Source: Telmatospirillum sp. (GTDB lineage Bacteria; Pseudomonadota; Alphaproteobacteria; Rhodospirillales; Magnetospirillaceae). Taken from it: a stretch of 39,263 nt of DNA. Shown here one piece after another: positions 17,139 through 24,575 of this stretch; the first letter of the stretch is position 1; every line of letters starts with the position of its first letter. A program made the position numbers and the translations under genes. The notes under the pieces were generated by a model, which was not told the DNA's origin, did no database searches, and worked only from the letters and a program-made list of their open reading frames with translations. The stretch lies in assembly GCA_009712185.1 (NCBI GenBank), contig WASQ01000004.1, forward strand, positions 18,720 through 57,982. The letters run 5' to 3'.

Positions 17139-18160
17139 CGGGACACCATCCTTTGAAAAAACTCGAGATATTTTGCCACCACGGCCTCGCGGCTGAAGGT
17201 GGCGCGGTAATGGGCATGGGCGGCCGCGACCAGTCCGTCCGCGAAGGGCCGGTCCGACAGCACCCGGTTCAGCGCGCCGGCCAGCGCCGGGGCGTCCTCC
17301 ATCGGCACCAGGAGACCGGTCCTGCCGCTCTCGATCAATCCCGACGGGCCGGTGGAAGCGGCGGCCACCACCGGCCGGCGCTGGACCCAGCCCTCCAGGA
17401 TGACATTGCCCAACGGTTCGACACGGGACGGGCAGACCAGACAGTCGCTGGCCGCCAGCAGCGCCGCGCTGTCGGTCCGCCAGCCCAGAAAGTGGACGCG
17501 TCCGTCGAGGCCGAGCCTCGCGCACTGCGCCTTCAGATCCGTCTCCAGCGGGCCTTCCCCGGCCAGCCACAGATGCGCGCCGGGCACCAGCGCCATGGCG
17601 TCCAGCAGCACGTCGAAAGCCTTGTCGGAATGCAGCCGGCCCAGCGCCAGGATCACCGGCACATCGGCGGGGGTCGCGAGACCGGCGCGCGTTACCGGTG
17701 CCACCGCCACCTCATCGACGAAATTCGGCAGATAGCTGGTCCTGTCCCGGGGCCAGCCCTTGTTGACCAGATAGTCGATGATCTCCTCGGTGTTCGCCAC
17801 CAGATGATGGCAGCGCCGGTAGTATTTGAGATCGTAATAGCCGCCCAGGCGCGCCACCCGCAGAAACGGGCCGACAGGCAGGATCGAGGTCGCGCGGCTC
17901 ATCCAGGTCATCACCAGATCCGGCTTGAACCGGGCGATGCGCCGCCCCAGCAGGAACCGGCTGAGAGGATCCCCGGAAAACAGGAACGGCAGCTCGACCG
18001 GGGTGACGCCGCCGGCCAGCAGATCGTCCCGGCAGGGCGCCCCGTGCCGGATCACCACCTCCTGGGCGATATCGGTGTGCGACAGAGCGATGGACAGGCG
18101 CGAAAAGAAGTTCTCGGCGCCGCCCCGCTTGTCGCTTCCCATGACCTGGATGATCCGCAT
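17126..18160 (-). CDS. Glycosyltransferase family 4 protein
   Basis: This 344-residue GT-B fold enzyme opens MRIIQVMGSDKRGGAENFFSRL, with the glycine-rich acceptor loop of GT4 enzymes. The C-terminal nucleotide-sugar domain contains VILALGRLHSDKAFDVLLDAM, LWLAGEGPLETDLKAQC and the E-x7-E donor motif EPLGNVILE. It probably adds a hexose or similar sugar during lipopolysaccharide or exopolysaccharide assembly on the cytoplasmic face; donor and acceptor cannot be told. The start at 18160 matches the domain's first strand, though the ribosome binding site is weak. Its stop overlaps the asnB-like start by 13 bases, indicating translational coupling. Confidence 0.9.
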   Translation of the reverse strand: MRIIQVMGSDKRGGAENFFSRLSIALSHTDIAQEVVIRHGAPCRDDLLAGGVTPVELPFLFSGDPLSRFLLGRRIARFKPDLVMTWMSRATSILPVGPFLRVARLGGYYDLKYYRRCHHLVANTEEIIDYLVNKGWPRDRTSYLPNFVDEVAVAPVTRAGLATPADVPVILALGRLHSDKAFDVLLDAMALVPGAHLWLAGEGPLETDLKAQCARLGLDGRVHFLGWRTDSAALLAASDCLVCPSRVEPLGNVILEGWVQRRPVVAAASTGPSGLIESGRTGLLVPMEDAPALAGALNRVLSDRPFADGLVAAAHAHYRATFSREAVVAKYLEFFQRMVSRCAE

Positions 18161-18346
18161 GTCAGGCGGTCCCGGCGGCGGACAGCCGCCATAGCGACCC
18201 GGGCAACGGCCGGTGGGGAAAACGGGGACGCGAAACGGCAGGCAAAGGGGACCTCTCTGGGCTTGGTCCCCCGCCGGCGGGGAACACCGGGCGGGGAGGG
18301 GCAAGCCGGGAACCATAAAATGCCCCCGGGGCGCTTTCAAGCGCGG
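18161..18346. other. Spacer between the two glycosyltransferase genes, with palindromes
   Basis: A 14-bp perfect palindrome CCCCGCCGGCGGGG lies at 18269-18282, and GCGCTTTCAAGCGC at 18331-18344 can form a 5-bp stem with a 4-base loop right after the upstream gene's stop on the minus strand, followed by a short T-rich stretch (ATTTTA). This could be a weak terminator; the evidence is slight. No gene is seen. Confidence 0.35.
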
Positions 18347-19984
18347 TCACGGCGCCGGCGACGGGCTGTCCGTTGCGGGCGCCGGCTCGTCCGACGATTT
18401 GGGCGCCGGCCCGTCCATCGTTCCGTCATAACCGTCCCCGGCCACGAACAGGCCGCCCCGGTAGCCCTCGGCGAGATAGAGCGTGTACTGGTCGGCGATC
18501 CGGCCGCCCCAATGCATATCGACAGAGCGCAGCGGTGTGATCCGGTCGAAGAAGGGGGGCAGGTCGGCCGATCCGTCATCGCGGGAGCGGGTGATGAACA
18601 GGCCGGTGAGGCCTTTCAACGCCATCACCTCGGCTTCTGTGTAATAGGACGGGCGGATATGGCCTTCCAGGAAGACGGGCGGATGGTCGGGCAGATGGAA
18701 GGAGACCGGCCCGGTCGGTTCGTGCTTCTGCGTGAACAGGAAGACTCCCGGATGGGCTGTCCGCTCCATCTCCACCGCGGCGGCCAGCTCGTCCCAGCCG
18801 CCCAGGCGTTTCAGGGCGTCAGCCTTGACCGGGATCGGCAACCACGCGGTCGCCGCCTGAAAATAGACGATGCCGGTCATGGCGAGGCCGAGAGCGGGCG
18901 CCCAGCGGAACAGGGCGGCGCCCCGGGCCCGGTCGCGCGACGTCCAGCCGCCCGTGGCCGCCATCACGGCGGCGATGTAGGCCGGTCCGGCCCAGTGGGC
19001 CTGCACCACGCCGCTTTGCGTATGCCAGGCGAAATAGATCAGAATCGGGGCCGAGGTGGCGCCCAGCAGGAACCATTCGGGGCGCCGGCGGCGCCATCCC
19101 TCGAACAGCGCCCAACCCATGCCCCAGAGACAGAACAGCAGGATCAGGGGCGTGACGAGGCCGGTTTCGGCGCCCAGGAACTGCGCCAGATTGGGCAGCG
19201 GATCGGGCCGGCCGCTGTCAAAGGCGTGCCCCAACTGTTTGGCGAAGGACGCGCCATGGTTCAGTGCGTTCCACAGCAGAAGAGGGGTCGTGCACCCCAT
19301 TGCCAGGGCCGCCGCCATCCAGCCGTCGCGGCGGCGCCCCCAGGGCCTCAACGCCGGGAACAGGAGGAAGGTGACGGCGATGCCGGGCAGGATCAGGGCG
19401 ATGGTGTATTTGCTGATGGCGCCCAGCCCCAGCGCCAGACCGACCAGAAAGATCGCCCGGTCATTGCCCCGTGCAATGATCCGGATCAGCGCCCACAACG
19501 CCAGGGACCAGAACAGCAGCAGGGGCGCGTCCGGCGTCATGATCACGGCCCCGGCGCCGAACAGAAGCGTGGCGTTCAGCCACAGCGCCGCCAGGGCGCC
19601 GGCGCGGCGCGATGCGAAGGCGACGCGCGTGGCGTCCCACACCAGAAGCGTGGTGACGACGCTCGCGATGACGGTCGGCAGGCGGATGCCAAGCGGGCTG
19701 TCGCCCAGAAAGGCGATGCCGCCCCGGATCCAATAGGCCACCATGGCGGGGTGGTCGTAGTAGGACAGTTTCAGGGGGCGCGTCCACTGCCAGTAATAGG
19801 CCTCGTCCGCCGACAGCGGCGCGGGCCCGGCGACCAGCAGGCGGAGGGCTGTCAGGGCGATCAGGCCGGCAAGGGTGGCGGTCTCGATGGCAAGAACAGG
19901 AATATGGCGCGGTGCGGCAGCGGGTGCAGGCATGGCCTTGGCATCTGTTGCGGAGGCCGGGCGCCCCCGGTGCCCATTTGCCAT
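18347..19984 (-). CDS. Membrane glycosyltransferase of the ArnT/PMT (GT39/GT83) type
   Basis: This protein of about 545 residues has many hydrophobic segments and the loop-1 motif APLSADEAYYWQWTRPLKLSYYDHPAMVAYWI, whose acidic residues are catalytic in polyprenyl-phosphate-dependent GT-C enzymes. RLPTVIASVVTTLLVWDATR and the later repeats of hydrophobic helices fit the family. A soluble C-terminal domain follows the membrane part. It would transfer a sugar from a lipid carrier to a periplasmic acceptor, for example lipid A, a glycan or a protein. The start is uncertain: ATG 19984 is given, while TTG 20005 and ATG 19933 are possible. It probably works with the adjacent GT4 enzyme and amidotransferase on the cell envelope. 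Confidence 0.87.
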   Translation of the reverse strand: MANGHRGRPASATDAKAMPAPAAAPRHIPVLAIETATLAGLIALTALRLLVAGPAPLSADEAYYWQWTRPLKLSYYDHPAMVAYWIRGGIAFLGDSPLGIRLPTVIASVVTTLLVWDATRVAFASRRAGALAALWLNATLLFGAGAVIMTPDAPLLLFWSLALWALIRIIARGNDRAIFLVGLALGLGAISKYTIALILPGIAVTFLLFPALRPWGRRRDGWMAAALAMGCTTPLLLWNALNHGASFAKQLGHAFDSGRPDPLPNLAQFLGAETGLVTPLILLFCLWGMGWALFEGWRRRRPEWFLLGATSAPILIYFAWHTQSGVVQAHWAGPAYIAAVMAATGGWTSRDRARGAALFRWAPALGLAMTGIVYFQAATAWLPIPVKADALKRLGGWDELAAAVEMERTAHPGVFLFTQKHEPTGPVSFHLPDHPPVFLEGHIRPSYYTEAEVMALKGLTGLFITRSRDDGSADLPPFFDRITPLRSVDMHWGGRIADQYTLYLAEGYRGGLFVAGDGYDGTMDGPAPKSSDEPAPATDSPSPAP

Positions 19985-20020
19985 ACCGGGGATGGCATTT
20001 GTCAACTGTGGCTTTTATGA

Positions 20021-20058
20021 AGGGCCTCAGGCGCCGGCGGGGTCCTCCGACCCCTTGG
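20021..20058. repeat. 38-bp direct repeat, copy 1, containing a hairpin
   Basis: This 38-bp segment starting AGGGCCTCAGGCGCC is identical to the one at 20164-20201. It contains GGGGTC-CTCC-GACCCC, a 6-bp stem with a 4-base loop. Both copies are followed within about 25 bases by CGCGCGAACG. It looks like an interspersed palindromic element rather than coding sequence. Confidence 0.8.
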
Positions 20059-20163
20059 CTCTGCGCGCGAACGCTCGCGCGGGCGCTCAATGCGCCATCG
20101 CGTGGCGGGCTGGTGCGGAAAAAGCCGTTTCCCACGCGCCGGGCCGACGGTGCGGGGCGGGGG

Positions 20164-20201
20164 AGGGCCTCAGGCGCCGGCGGGGTCCTCCGACCCCTTG
20201 G
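20164..20201. repeat. 38-bp direct repeat, copy 2, containing a hairpin
   Basis: This is an exact second copy of 20021-20058, in the same orientation and starting 143 bp later. The sequence after it differs (GCCCCCTGCC against CTCTGCGCG) until both reach CGCGCGAACG. The two copies fill most of the 265-bp gap between the GT39-like gene and lrgB, in which no gene is seen. Confidence 0.8.
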
Positions 20202-20249
20202 GCCCCCTGCCTTTCCGCGCGAACGGTTGCCGGGAAGGGGCGTAATCCG

Positions 20250-20984
20250 TCAGCGCATGAACAGGGCGATCACGGGGGCGATCAGGACGCTGGTCAGACC
20301 GGCCAGCACCATCACCAGACCGGCGATGGAACCTTCCTCGGCGCCCACCAGACGCGCGCGGGCGGTTCCGACGCCATGCGCGCCCATGCCGAACAGGGCG
20401 CCCCGGGCCAGTGACGACCGCAAAGGAAGCCATTTCAGCAGCACATCGCCAAGCGAGGCGCCCAGAAGGCCGGTGATCACCACGCAGGTCGCCGCCAGTT
20501 CCGGGATGCCTCCGACATTTTCCGCGAAGGCGATGGCGAAGGGCGTGCTGACCGAACGGGGCAGCAGGCTGAGGCGAAGCGCCGGAGACAGGCCAAGGGC
20601 CGAGGCCAGGGCCCAGGAACTGCCGATGGCGATGGCGGTGCCGGCCATGATGGCGACCACCAGGATCGGCCAGTGGCGGCGGATCATCGCGCGCTGCTCG
20701 TAAATCGGCGTGGCGAAGGCGACGGTCGCCGGTCCCAGCAACGTCAGAAGCCAGTGCGTGCCCTTGATATAGTCGCCATAGGTCGTGTGCAGGGCCTCCG
20801 CCAGACCGAAGCACAGGGCCCAGGTCAGCAGCAGCGGCGAGGTCCACCAGCGGGCATGCCTCTGATGGACGGCGCGGGCGAACAGATAGAGCCCCAGGGT
20901 CACGGCGGCCCAGAACAGAGGATGCCATTCGCCATGGGGCAGGCCGGACAGCGGCGTTCCGGCCAACAGGCTGTCAGTCGGCAT
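20250..20984 (-). CDS. lrgB: LrgB/CidB-family membrane protein
   Basis: This 244-residue polytopic membrane protein of the LrgB family carries the hallmark LLGPATVAFATPIYEQR, LPRSVSTPFAIAFAENVGGIPELAA and GALFGMGAHGVGTARA segments. LrgB-type proteins act with LrgA/CidA partners in control of murein hydrolase activity and, in plants and some bacteria, in export of glycolate, pyruvate or similar metabolites. The ATG at 20984 overlaps the end of lrgA by 11 bases, so the two are translationally coupled. Regulation by the divergent LysR gene is likely. Confidence 0.92.
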   Translation of the reverse strand: MPTDSLLAGTPLSGLPHGEWHPLFWAAVTLGLYLFARAVHQRHARWWTSPLLLTWALCFGLAEALHTTYGDYIKGTHWLLTLLGPATVAFATPIYEQRAMIRRHWPILVVAIMAGTAIAIGSSWALASALGLSPALRLSLLPRSVSTPFAIAFAENVGGIPELAATCVVITGLLGASLGDVLLKWLPLRSSLARGALFGMGAHGVGTARARLVGAEEGSIAGLVMVLAGLTSVLIAPVIALFMR

Positions 20985-21363
20985 TGCGGCCCCGCCACCG
21001 GAAGCAGGCCTCGACCGCGAGCGCCGTTCCCACCATCACCAGAAGCGTGCCGACGACAATCACGGCCAGGATCTTGAGGCCGGTCAGACTGAACAGCTCG
21101 GGATGGTCCAGGAGCGCCATGGTCGCAGGCGCGAAAAACAGAAGCATATGATCCAGCAGGCCGGCGCTGCCCCGGCGGACCCAGGCCGAGGGAATGCCCC
21201 CGGTCGCGAGCAGCAGCAGAAGCACGGCCATGCCGAGGACGCCGCCGGGCACCGGCAGGGACATTGCCCGGACCAGGGCATCGCACCCCCACCAGAGGGT
21301 GATCAGCGCCGCGACCTGCGGCAAACGGTTCCGACTGAGCAGAATGTTGGTTCTGCGCAACAT
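20974..21363 (-). CDS. lrgA: LrgA/CidA-family holin-like membrane protein
   Basis: This 129-residue protein has about four hydrophobic helices and the family motif LPVPGGVLGMAVLLLLLATGGIP (usual form: PxPGxVxGmxLLxxxL), followed by LLDHMLLFFAPATMALLDH, the usual LL..M.llFvPa.vgl element. The length matches CidA/LrgA proteins. An AGAGGA site precedes the ATG at 21363 by a few bases. It overlaps lrgB and is divergent from a LysR regulator, the arrangement seen for CidR-controlled cid operons. Its role is holin-like or as a partner in metabolite export; the sequence does not decide which. Confidence 0.9.
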   Translation of the reverse strand: MLRRTNILLSRNRLPQVAALITLWWGCDALVRAMSLPVPGGVLGMAVLLLLLATGGIPSAWVRRGSAGLLDHMLLFFAPATMALLDHPELFSLTGLKILAVIVVGTLLVMVGTALAVEACFRWRGRNAD

Positions 21364-21577
21364 GATCCTCTCCGAAAAACCGGGTCCCGCCGACAGACGA
21401 CGGGGCCCCCATGCCCTGTCCGTGCAAAAGGACAGGGCCGCCTGTTTTCTCCCCGGACGATTATGAGTGTTTGCTCTTTCGGGTTTTCCCCGGGACCGGC
21501 GGCCACGCCATGCAGGCGGCGCCAGAACCCGAAACCAGATATAGGCCCGGCGGTGCTATGTAGGAAATGAATTGATA

Positions 21578-21592
21578 GAATAAAAATTATTC
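21578..21592. promoter_or_regulatory. Palindrome GAATAA-AAA-TTATTC, possible LysR operator
   Basis: This perfect 6-bp inverted repeat with a 3-base centre lies in the AT-rich gap between lrgA and the divergent LysR gene, 16 bases before the regulator's ATG. The position suits autoregulation and activation of lrgAB. No clear promoter boxes can be assigned. Confidence 0.45.
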
Positions 21593-21607
21593 CGTATGAG
21601 AATAGTT

Positions 21608-22516
21608 ATGGACTTGCGCAGCCTGAGAGCTTTTGTCGAAGTGGTCCGCCAGGGCGGTTTCTCCGCCGCCGCCCATGTCGTGAACGCGACGCAGCCGACG
21701 GTCAGCAAGGCCGTCCGCCAGTTGGAGGACGAGACCGGCGTTCCCCTGCTGGAACGGACCGCCCGCCGCGGCGGGCTGACCGCGGCCGGCGACGTCGTCT
21801 ATCGCCGGGCGGTCGCCATGCTGGCGGAGCGCGACCATATGCTGGCGGAACTGGCCGCTCTCAAGGGCCTGGAGGAGGGACGGCTGCGGCTTGGCCTGCC
21901 GCCGCTCGGCAGCTCCATCCTGTTCGCTCCCCTGGTCGCGGAGTTCCGCGCCCGCCATCCGGGCATCGCGATCGAACTGCTGGAACATGGCAGCTCGCGG
22001 CTGGAGGAGGCGCTGCTGGCGGGCGAGGTCGAACTGGCGGTGTCCCTGTTGCCGGTGGGCGATCAGCTTGACTGGCAGGCCGTGTGCGACGAACCGCTGG
22101 TGGCCCTGTTGCCGCCCGGCCATCGCCTGTGCGGTCGGGCCTCGGTGCGTCTCACCGATCTGGCCGGCAGTCCGCTGATCCTGTTCGAAAGCGGCTTCGC
22201 GCTGAATGGTCTGATCGACAGCGCCTGCCGGCGCCGGGGGTTCATCCCGCGCGAGGCGGCGCGCAGCGGGCAGGCCGATTTCATTATCGCTCTGGTCGCT
22301 GCCGGCATGGGCGTGGCCCTGCTGCCCCGCCTCAATGTCGAGCAGAGGGTGCGGCCGCCGGTCCATGCGGCCCTTCTCGACGAGACCGACCTGCGCTGGC
22401 GCGCGGCGCTGACCTGGCGCCGGGGCGCGGCGCTGTCGCCGGCCGCGCGGGCGTGGCTGGCCCTTGCCGCCGAAAAGACCCCGCCCAATTCGTCCCAAGG
22501 GCTTGCCGCGACATAA
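21608..22516 (+). CDS. LysR-family regulator divergent from lrgAB (CidR-like)
   Basis: This 302-residue protein begins MDLRSLRAFVEVVRQGGFSAAAHVVNATQPTVSKAVRQLEDETGVPLLER, a standard LysR helix-turn-helix, and continues with an effector-binding domain (RLRLGLPPLGSSILFAPLVAEFRARHPGIAIELLEHGSSRLEEALLAGEVELAVSLL). The ATG at 21608 is preferred to one four codons upstream because LysR proteins usually start directly at this motif. From its divergent position I infer it controls lrgAB, like CidR of Staphylococcus and Bacillus, possibly in response to a small carboxylic acid. Confidence 0.9.
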   Translation: MDLRSLRAFVEVVRQGGFSAAAHVVNATQPTVSKAVRQLEDETGVPLLERTARRGGLTAAGDVVYRRAVAMLAERDHMLAELAALKGLEEGRLRLGLPPLGSSILFAPLVAEFRARHPGIAIELLEHGSSRLEEALLAGEVELAVSLLPVGDQLDWQAVCDEPLVALLPPGHRLCGRASVRLTDLAGSPLILFESGFALNGLIDSACRRRGFIPREAARSGQADFIIALVAAGMGVALLPRLNVEQRVRPPVHAALLDETDLRWRAALTWRRGAALSPAARAWLALAAEKTPPNSSQGLAAT

Positions 22517-22778
22517 TCGTTCCAGGTCCCGGGTCGTCCTGTGGCGGCTTCCGTTCCGCGGAAGGCGGGGCTCAAACGCCGCGCCGGGTTAAGGATCCGC
22601 TGTTTCACTTGTTTATCAGCAGGTCCCGGGCGCGAAAGATTGTGTCTTGTTGTGTGATAAATGCAACAGTGTAGCAGCAATCTCGATCATCCCATTGATG
22701 TTGCATCGCGGCTCGGCTAGATACCTGGGCAACATCTCTGCTGGCCGATGGGGCTTTGTGCCGGCAAACGAGTTCCCC
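22517..22778. promoter_or_regulatory. Spacer before the second LysR gene, with an 8-bp inverted repeat
   Basis: ATGCAACA (22661-22668) and TGTTGCAT (22699-22706) are perfect inverted arms separated by 30 bases, within an AT-richer stretch about 75-115 bases before the next LysR start. They could be two half-sites of a LysR operator. No gene is supported in this gap. Confidence 0.4.
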
Positions 22779-23636
22779 ATGAATATCGATCTCGCGCGCA
22801 CCTTTCTGGAAATCGCCGAAACCGGCAACTTCAACAAGGCTGCTGAACGGCTGAACGTGACCCAGTCGACTGTTTCCATGCGCATCAAGGCGCTGGAGGA
22901 CGAACTGGGACGTCCGTTGTTCGCCCGCAGCAAGGCGGGGACGGAGCTGACCACGGCCGGGGCGCAGTTCCGCCGCTATGCGACGACCCTTGTCCGGGTG
23001 TGGGAGCAGGCGCGCCAGGAGCTGGCGTTGCCGCCGGGATTTCGCTCGGTCCTGACCGTGGGCGGGCAGTTCTCGCTGTGGGACAGGATGCTGCTGCGCT
23101 GGATTCCCTGGATGCGGGCCGCCATGCCCGATGTGGCTCTCCGGGTGGAAGTCGGCCTTTCGGACGGATTGATGCGCAATCTCTCCGAAGGCTTGATCGA
23201 CATCGGCGTGATGTATTCGCCGCAAAGCCGCCCCGGCCTCGCCACCGAGAAATTGCTGGAGGAACGTCTCGTCCTGGTCTCCACCACTCCGCGCGAAATG
23301 GGGCAGTGGGACGGCGGATATGTGTTCGTCGACTGGGGGCCGGAATTCCGTTCCGCCCATAGCCAGGCCTTTCCGGATCTGTCGACGCCTGCGGTGTCGG
23401 TCGGACTGGGCGCCATCGGTCTTCAGCATATTCTGGCGAATGGCGGATTCGGCTATTTCCCCATGCGGGTGGTCCGGCCCTTCCTGGAGGACGGGCGTCT
23501 GTCCGCGGTGCCCGAGGCGCCGGAATTCCGGCGCCCGGCCTACATGGTCTATTCCGCCGTCGACGAACAGGCGGAATGGTTGCGCACCGCAGTGCGCGGT
23601 CTGCGCTATGTCGCCTCCCTGGAAACCGAGGACTGA
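22779..23636 (+). CDS. LysR-family transcriptional regulator
   Basis: This 285-residue protein opens MNIDLARTFLEIAETGNFNKAAERLNVTQSTVSMRIKALEDELGRPLFARSKAGTELT, a complete LysR DNA-binding domain, followed by a periplasmic-binding-like effector domain. The ATG at 22779 is chosen because family members begin at this motif; the upstream frame to 22647 shows no LysR-like sequence. No Shine-Dalgarno site is obvious. No adjacent metabolic gene points to its target: upstream is another LysR gene on the same strand and downstream is a convergent small gene, so it is an orphan regulator here. Confidence 0.9.
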   Translation: MNIDLARTFLEIAETGNFNKAAERLNVTQSTVSMRIKALEDELGRPLFARSKAGTELTTAGAQFRRYATTLVRVWEQARQELALPPGFRSVLTVGGQFSLWDRMLLRWIPWMRAAMPDVALRVEVGLSDGLMRNLSEGLIDIGVMYSPQSRPGLATEKLLEERLVLVSTTPREMGQWDGGYVFVDWGPEFRSAHSQAFPDLSTPAVSVGLGAIGLQHILANGGFGYFPMRVVRPFLEDGRLSAVPEAPEFRRPAYMVYSAVDEQAEWLRTAVRGLRYVASLETED

Positions 23637-23680
23637 GAGTCCCTTTCGGGTGGGGCGGGCACCCGGGGGTGTGAAAAAAT

Positions 23681-23712
23681 CCGTGGCACAGGTCTCCGTG
23701 CCTGTGGTCCGG
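23681..23712. other. Stem-loop after the LysR gene
   Basis: CACAGG (23687-23692) pairs with CCTGTG (23701-23706), and flanking CCG/CGG can extend the stem. An alternative GGCAC/GTGCC pairing exists in the same stretch. It lies 50 bases past the LysR stop, between convergent genes; no T-run follows, so a terminator role is uncertain. Confidence 0.35.
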
Positions 23713-23806
23713 CGAAGCCGCCGTTCAGCAATTCCGCCGCTTTCGCGGTGGACTCCGGGGCCCCTGGTGGATTTCTTTCACGCTCTCCCGTCCGCAACGA
23801 ATGCGG

Positions 23807-24043
23807 TCAGCGGGCCAGTCGCGCGCGCGTCGTCCGGATCAGATCCAGAAGGTGGTCGTGCTTCACGCCGTCGCTGGCTAGAAGCCGGCCCAGCACCGGA
23901 TCCTGAAGAATATCCGAAAGCCGGGGTTCCTCGGTGCCGCGATAGCGATCGCCATCGCTGCGTCCGCCGCGCGGGAGCGGGGGGAGGGTGAACCCGGGTT
24001 GAATGGAGCCAACGATGTCTGGTTTGCAGGCGCTGAAAATCAT
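23807..24043 (-). CDS. Small conserved-looking protein, function unknown
   Basis: This 78-residue frame starts MIFSACKPDIVGSIQPGFTLPPLPR and ends LSDILQDPVLGRLLASDGVKHDHLLDLIRTTRARLAR. The start at 24043 is supported by a strong GGAGG 7 bases upstream. The C-terminal pattern (DP-L-R-L-ASDGV---L--L-R--R) resembles small proteins I recall from Rhodospirillales, where a DP..R..MAADGVD segment ends the protein, but I cannot name a family. No signal peptide or membrane segment is evident. It is preceded by an unusually AT-rich upstream region, suggesting its own regulated promoter. Function is unknown. Confidence 0.6.
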   Translation of the reverse strand: MIFSACKPDIVGSIQPGFTLPPLPRGGRSDGDRYRGTEEPRLSDILQDPVLGRLLASDGVKHDHLLDLIRTTRARLAR

Positions 24044-24529
24044 GTCGCAACCTCCATCGTTGGGTGGGGCCGGAAATCGGCATCCGTGAGTATGATTCAA
24101 TATCTCTTCCCAAAAAGGAAGTCCAAGATTCTTTGTTATTTTTTATAATATTTTTTGAAAAAACGTTTACACCAAGTCAATTTATCACATAAAAAATTTT
24201 GCAGTGCAAAATAACCGTTTACACAATGGTGTTGAGAGCTTTGCGAAAGGACGTGGTGACCCGGGCTGTACTCCTCTTTTCCTATAAGTTGTTATGACTC
24301 CCGTCGACAAATGACAGATGATAAAAGAGCGATCCGTGAATTTTTCGCGACAGGGATCGCAGATCTCTGAAAAATAGACGTTTCCAGGGTGGCAGGAGGA
24401 CAGGAGGCCGCACTTTTCACTCAGGCGGTTTCGTTCTCTTATCAACTCCCGCGGGCGGAGATCGCCGCCGCTAGCCCTTGTCCTTCCCTGTCGGCAACGG
24501 GCCGGGCGGGGCGTCACGACAGGAAGGCG
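24044..24529. promoter_or_regulatory. AT-rich regulatory region between the small gene and acnB
   Basis: About 24100-24340 is markedly AT-rich against the GC-rich background. It contains CGTTTACAC twice in direct orientation (24164-24172 and 24216-24224, 52 bp apart, about five helical turns), with a perfect 17-bp palindrome between them (ATTTTGCA-G-TGCAAAAT, 24196-24212). Since acnB ends here on the same strand as the small gene, the likely role is control of the small gene. No promoter with good -35 and -10 spacing stands out, and no reading frame looks coding. Confidence 0.55.
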
Positions 24530-24530
24530 C

Positions 24531-24567
24531 AAAAAAGGCGCCGCCCGGCCTGAAGCCGGACGGCGCC
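24531..24567 (-). terminator. Rho-independent terminator of acnB
   Basis: Reading the minus strand, GGCGCCGTCCGGC pairs across a short TTCA loop with GCCGGGCGGCGCC (one mismatch/bulge), followed directly by TTTTTT. It begins about 9 bases past the acnB stop codon. Confidence 0.88.
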
Positions 24568-24575
24568 CCGGATCG

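Noticed and set aside
17153-20020. A 955-codon open frame on the plus strand
   Set aside because: It is antisense to the GT4 and GT39-like genes; its composition (Gly, Gln, Arg, His) and lack of domains mark it as a shadow.
22647-22778. A 44-residue N-terminal extension of the second LysR gene
   Set aside because: LysR proteins begin at the helix-turn-helix motif, and the extra sequence has no family resemblance and crosses the putative operator.
24185-24532. A 115-codon frame on the minus strand in the AT-rich spacer
   Set aside because: It overlaps the terminator and palindromes, has no ribosome binding site and shows no protein-like pattern.
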